63,006 nt of DNA from Acidimicrobiaceae bacterium (GTDB taxonomy: Bacteria > Actinomycetota > Acidimicrobiia > Acidimicrobiales > Ilumatobacteraceae), in the NCBI GenBank assembly GCA_013204455.1, contig JABMNW010000025.1, forward strand, positions 1-63,006, read 5' to 3'. Made by a program: the position numbers and the translations under genes. The notes below the pieces were generated by a model. It was not told where the DNA came from. It made no database searches and saw nothing but the letters and a program-made list of their open reading frames with translations. This document shows positions 61,279 to 63,006 of the stretch, in pieces; positions within the stretch are counted from its first letter, which is position 1, and each line of letters begins with the position of its first letter.

Positions 61279-62769
61279 TTAAACGGGGAAGTCCAATCGC
61301 CGCCCGTTGCTCTCCGCGATCCCCGAATCGAGATATGCGTTCGACGTGGTGAGTAGGTCATCGGCTCGTTCGTACGTGGACCAGTCGATCGCTGACGTCC
61401 AACGATGCGCATACTCGAGTACGGCAATAAGTGACTCACCGTGTCCGGCGCTGTTCGAAAACGCGGAGAGTCCCGCGAGATAATTGTTGCGGTACACAGT
61501 TGGGATCAGTATTCGTACCTCTCCCGCAACTGAGAGTTCAGCGTTGGATGTCAACCTGGCAACCCTCCCGTTGCCGTCATCGAAGGGGTGACATTCTGTG
61601 ATGAGCACCATCATTGCTACCGCGCGTGAAAACGGATCGAGTAGGCGGTTCACGACCATGAAGCCTCGCACCAGTGTGCCCTCGACGAGGGAAGGTTCGA
61701 CAAACTGATAGCCACCGGCGTAGTTGAGTACTTCTTTGAAGTCACCAGGGTGCTTGTCCGGACGCGCCGCCATGAGCGTCCTATGTCGCGATTTCAAGAT
61801 CTCGATCAGTTCCTCACCCGAGGTTGGTACGCGCACCCGATCCTGCGGGTCGACGGCGAGTCGGTAGGTTGCAGCAACATCGTGAGCGTCTTGTGGTCGT
61901 GTTTTAGGGATCACGCCTTCGACAGCGATACGTCGGGCCTCGTCGACGCCAAACTCGGTGCCTTCAATGAAGTTTGAAAAGTAGGCCTCGAAGAACGTCA
62001 CCCACTCCCAGCGAGAAAGGGGAGGCCCGGCTGGATGAGGGCGTGGCGGGCGCGTCGCGATGACAGCGATAAGTCCTTCAAGCATCTCGATGCGGTGTGC
62101 GTCAAACGGGGAGACGGATAGTCGAGCCGCGAACCGTGGTGAAGTTGCGGTCATCTTCTCGGTAAACGAACCGAGCAGTGCGACAAGACGGGTACGAACA
62201 GCTTCAACCACAGATGGTTCAAAGGAAACGGCGATTACATCCAGTTGGGAAAGAAGTGTGCGAATGCGTCCGGCACCGCCTGATCGGGCGAGTTCATCGA
62301 TTCGATCCTCGACCGCTTTCGTTCCCGCCCGAAACCGTGCCGGGTGGCCCTGAACGTCGAGGTTCTCGACCAGTACGCGCACCGGGCCCGACATGGCAAG
62401 ACCATTTGGCATCGACATGTCCCCAGGAAGTGGTGATGGTCCCACAACTGGGACAATTGTAAATCCCGGCAGGTGCAGTGCCGTCTTCCTCGGCGGTTCG
62501 GGGTGAGCTACGAAGAACATCCCATCTGCCGGGAGTCCTCCGGCGAGTGCACTCCGCCCGCAGATCACTCCACCCGGCCAGACGTGTTCAATGATTTTGT
62601 ATAGGTGGTGTCGTGCGACCTGTTCTGGCGGCAAGGTTGCCCCGGTGGCGTAAAGTCCTGGGAACATACGGATGGCTTTCCCGGATTTCGCTAATCGACT
62701 GAGCCGAGCTCGCGACGACCCAGCCGCCCACTCTAAAATGCCATGTGGAACGGGGATTGCAACATTCAC
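61279..62769 (-). CDS. Fic-domain protein with AbiEi-like N-terminus
   Basis: 496 residues from the GTG at 62769, which lies 7 nt after TAGAGT; the longer reading (to 62925) adds 52 residues without homology. N-terminal winged-helix region (LSRLAKSGKAIRMFPGLYA, GGLPADGMFFVAHP) matches AbiEi antitoxins. The C-terminus is a Fic AMP-transferase with H394-PFDDGNGR and a class II inhibitory helix SNFIEG (265-270), so it may be autoinhibited. It would transfer AMP to a protein target. An antitoxin-like domain fused to Fic suggests a self-regulated toxin or phage-defence factor; inference. Confidence 0.85.
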   Translation of the reverse strand: MNVAIPVPHGILEWAAGSSRARLSRLAKSGKAIRMFPGLYATGATLPPEQVARHHLYKIIEHVWPGGVICGRSALAGGLPADGMFFVAHPEPPRKTALHLPGFTIVPVVGPSPLPGDMSMPNGLAMSGPVRVLVENLDVQGHPARFRAGTKAVEDRIDELARSGGAGRIRTLLSQLDVIAVSFEPSVVEAVRTRLVALLGSFTEKMTATSPRFAARLSVSPFDAHRIEMLEGLIAVIATRPPRPHPAGPPLSRWEWVTFFEAYFSNFIEGTEFGVDEARRIAVEGVIPKTRPQDAHDVAATYRLAVDPQDRVRVPTSGEELIEILKSRHRTLMAARPDKHPGDFKEVLNYAGGYQFVEPSLVEGTLVRGFMVVNRLLDPFSRAVAMMVLITECHPFDDGNGRVARLTSNAELSVAGEVRILIPTVYRNNYLAGLSAFSNSAGHGESLIAVLEYAHRWTSAIDWSTYERADDLLTTSNAYLDSGIAESNGRRLDFPV

Positions 62770-62968
62770 GGCTACAACTCTATCGCAAGACTGCTTATGT
62801 GCAACAAATACAGTCCTAATTACCATTAGTGCAACATTTGTACCTTCTATTCCGAACGAAGGATCCCAAACGCGAAACCGAATGGGGTGATTGCCCACCG
62901 ATGACTCGAGAGAGACAACTAACATCCTGAGGGTTCACACTGTCCACGATGACCTGAGACATCACAAA
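62770..62968 (-). promoter_or_regulatory. Fic promoter region with repeated TGTTGCAC boxes
   Basis: Reading leftward: TTGCAC (62799-62804) as -35, 16 nt, TAGAGT (62777-62782) as -10, 7 nt, then GTG. The octamer TGTTGCAC occurs at 62799-62806 and again at 62829-62836, the same orientation, 30 bp apart (about three helical turns), the first overlapping the -35 box. It is a candidate operator for the winged-helix part of the Fic protein. The remaining bases up to the repeat hold no gene or terminator that I can see. Confidence 0.4.
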
Positions 62969-62981
62969 GTGGGCGAGGGGG
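62969..62981 (+). repeat. 13-bp repeat overlapping tRNA-Leu 3' end (candidate right attachment site)
   Basis: Second copy of GTGGGCGAGGGGG; from 62970 on it is the discriminator base and acceptor/T-stem strand of the tRNA. See the first copy at 61247. Confidence 0.4.
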
Positions 62982-63006
62982 GACTTGAACCCCCACGTCC
63001 TTACGA
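62970..63006 (-). tRNA. tRNA-Leu, 3' part (cut by the window edge)
   Basis: On the minus strand the sequence holds the second half of a variable arm (TCGTAAGGACGT), a T-arm with GGGGG-TTCAAGT-CCCCC, acceptor strand CTCGCCC and discriminator A, without encoded CCA. The long variable arm and the TTCAAGT loop fit tRNA-Leu; tRNA-Ser would normally have TTCGAAT. The 5' part and anticodon are outside the window. Confidence 0.8.

Larger units (their letters stand above)
61260..62968 (-). mobile_element. Candidate tRNA-Leu-associated mini-island with the AbiEi-Fic gene
   Basis: 1709 bp between the two 13-bp repeats, containing only the Fic gene. Base composition is visibly richer in GC than the neighbouring glycan genes. 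It ends at the tRNA 3' end, where integrases insert. No integrase is found in it, so it is either a remnant or the result of a non-autonomous event. Confidence 0.35.

Noticed and set aside
62770-62925. 52-residue N-terminal extension of the Fic protein
   Set aside because: No similarity to AbiEi and covers the promoter boxes; the GTG at 62769 has a leaderless -10 at the right distance.
1-63006. CRISPR arrays, rRNA genes, insertion-sequence transposases
   Set aside because: No regularly spaced repeats, rRNA sequence or transposase-like frames were found on either strand.

Overview
The window carries one very large surface-polysaccharide (O-antigen, capsule or cell-wall glycan) biosynthesis locus of about 58 kb. 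It is framed by a housekeeping gene, prephenate dehydratase (left), and the 3' end of a tRNA-Leu (right). The host looks like an uncultured actinobacterium of modest GC content, perhaps of the Acidimicrobiia. The grounds are the 1045-1383 protein with a C-terminal DUF2510-type domain, the CapD/WbpM family type, and the frequent leaderless starts (TANNNT box 6-7 nt before ATG or GTG). The lineage is an inference.

Layout. (1) 28-2949: pheA, divergent from a small DUF4177/DUF2510-type gene and a metallo-beta-lactamase/Rieske fusion. (2) 2980-8190: a leftward block (sugar-phosphate transferase, a TPP-dependent E1 beta/alpha pair, a DegT aminotransferase), divergent from a Wzz-like protein with a degenerate BY-kinase tail. 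(3) 8206-52668: 46 consecutive minus-strand genes with no gap above 73 nt and mostly 4-nt stop/start overlaps, in effect one 44.5-kb superoperon. (4) 52845-61236: a WbpM/CapD dehydratase, an O-antigen polymerase/ligase, a Wzt-type ATPase and Wzm-type permease encoded convergently, and two cassettes of small coiled-coil protein plus GT2 glycosyltransferase. (5) 61279-63006: a GC-richer AbiEi-Fic fusion gene between a 13-bp duplication of the tRNA-Leu 3' end, resembling a minimal integrated island.

The superoperon is modular. Its head (WbpA, WbpB, WbpD and WbpE homologues) and its tail (WbpI, WbpG, HisH2 and HisF2 homologues) together encode a pathway to UDP-2,3-diacetamido-mannuronic acid and its acetamidino derivative, as in Pseudomonas aeruginosa B-band O-antigen. 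A heptose module (two sedoheptulose-phosphate isomerases, a nucleotidyltransferase-kinase fusion in reverse order to HldE, a GmhB phosphatase, a split transketolase, a transaldolase) lies in 31-45 kb. A CDP-glucose 4,6-dehydratase module lies at 18-24 kb. A CMP-sugar-type module (cytidylyltransferase, class III aminotransferase, VOC protein, two SDRs, TIM-barrel isomerase) lies at 26-31 kb without any NeuB-type synthase. Glycosyltransferases, two Wzy-like membrane proteins and a PglK/MsbA-like ABC exporter are interspersed.

The points most worth a second look are: the split acetamidino-sugar pathway; a UDP-sugar-dehydrogenase homologue without its catalytic Cys; the inverted-order heptose kinase/nucleotidyltransferase; the paired coiled-coil/GT2 cassettes; a methyltransferase gene that has lost its centre in frame; and the AbiEi-Fic island at tRNA-Leu.
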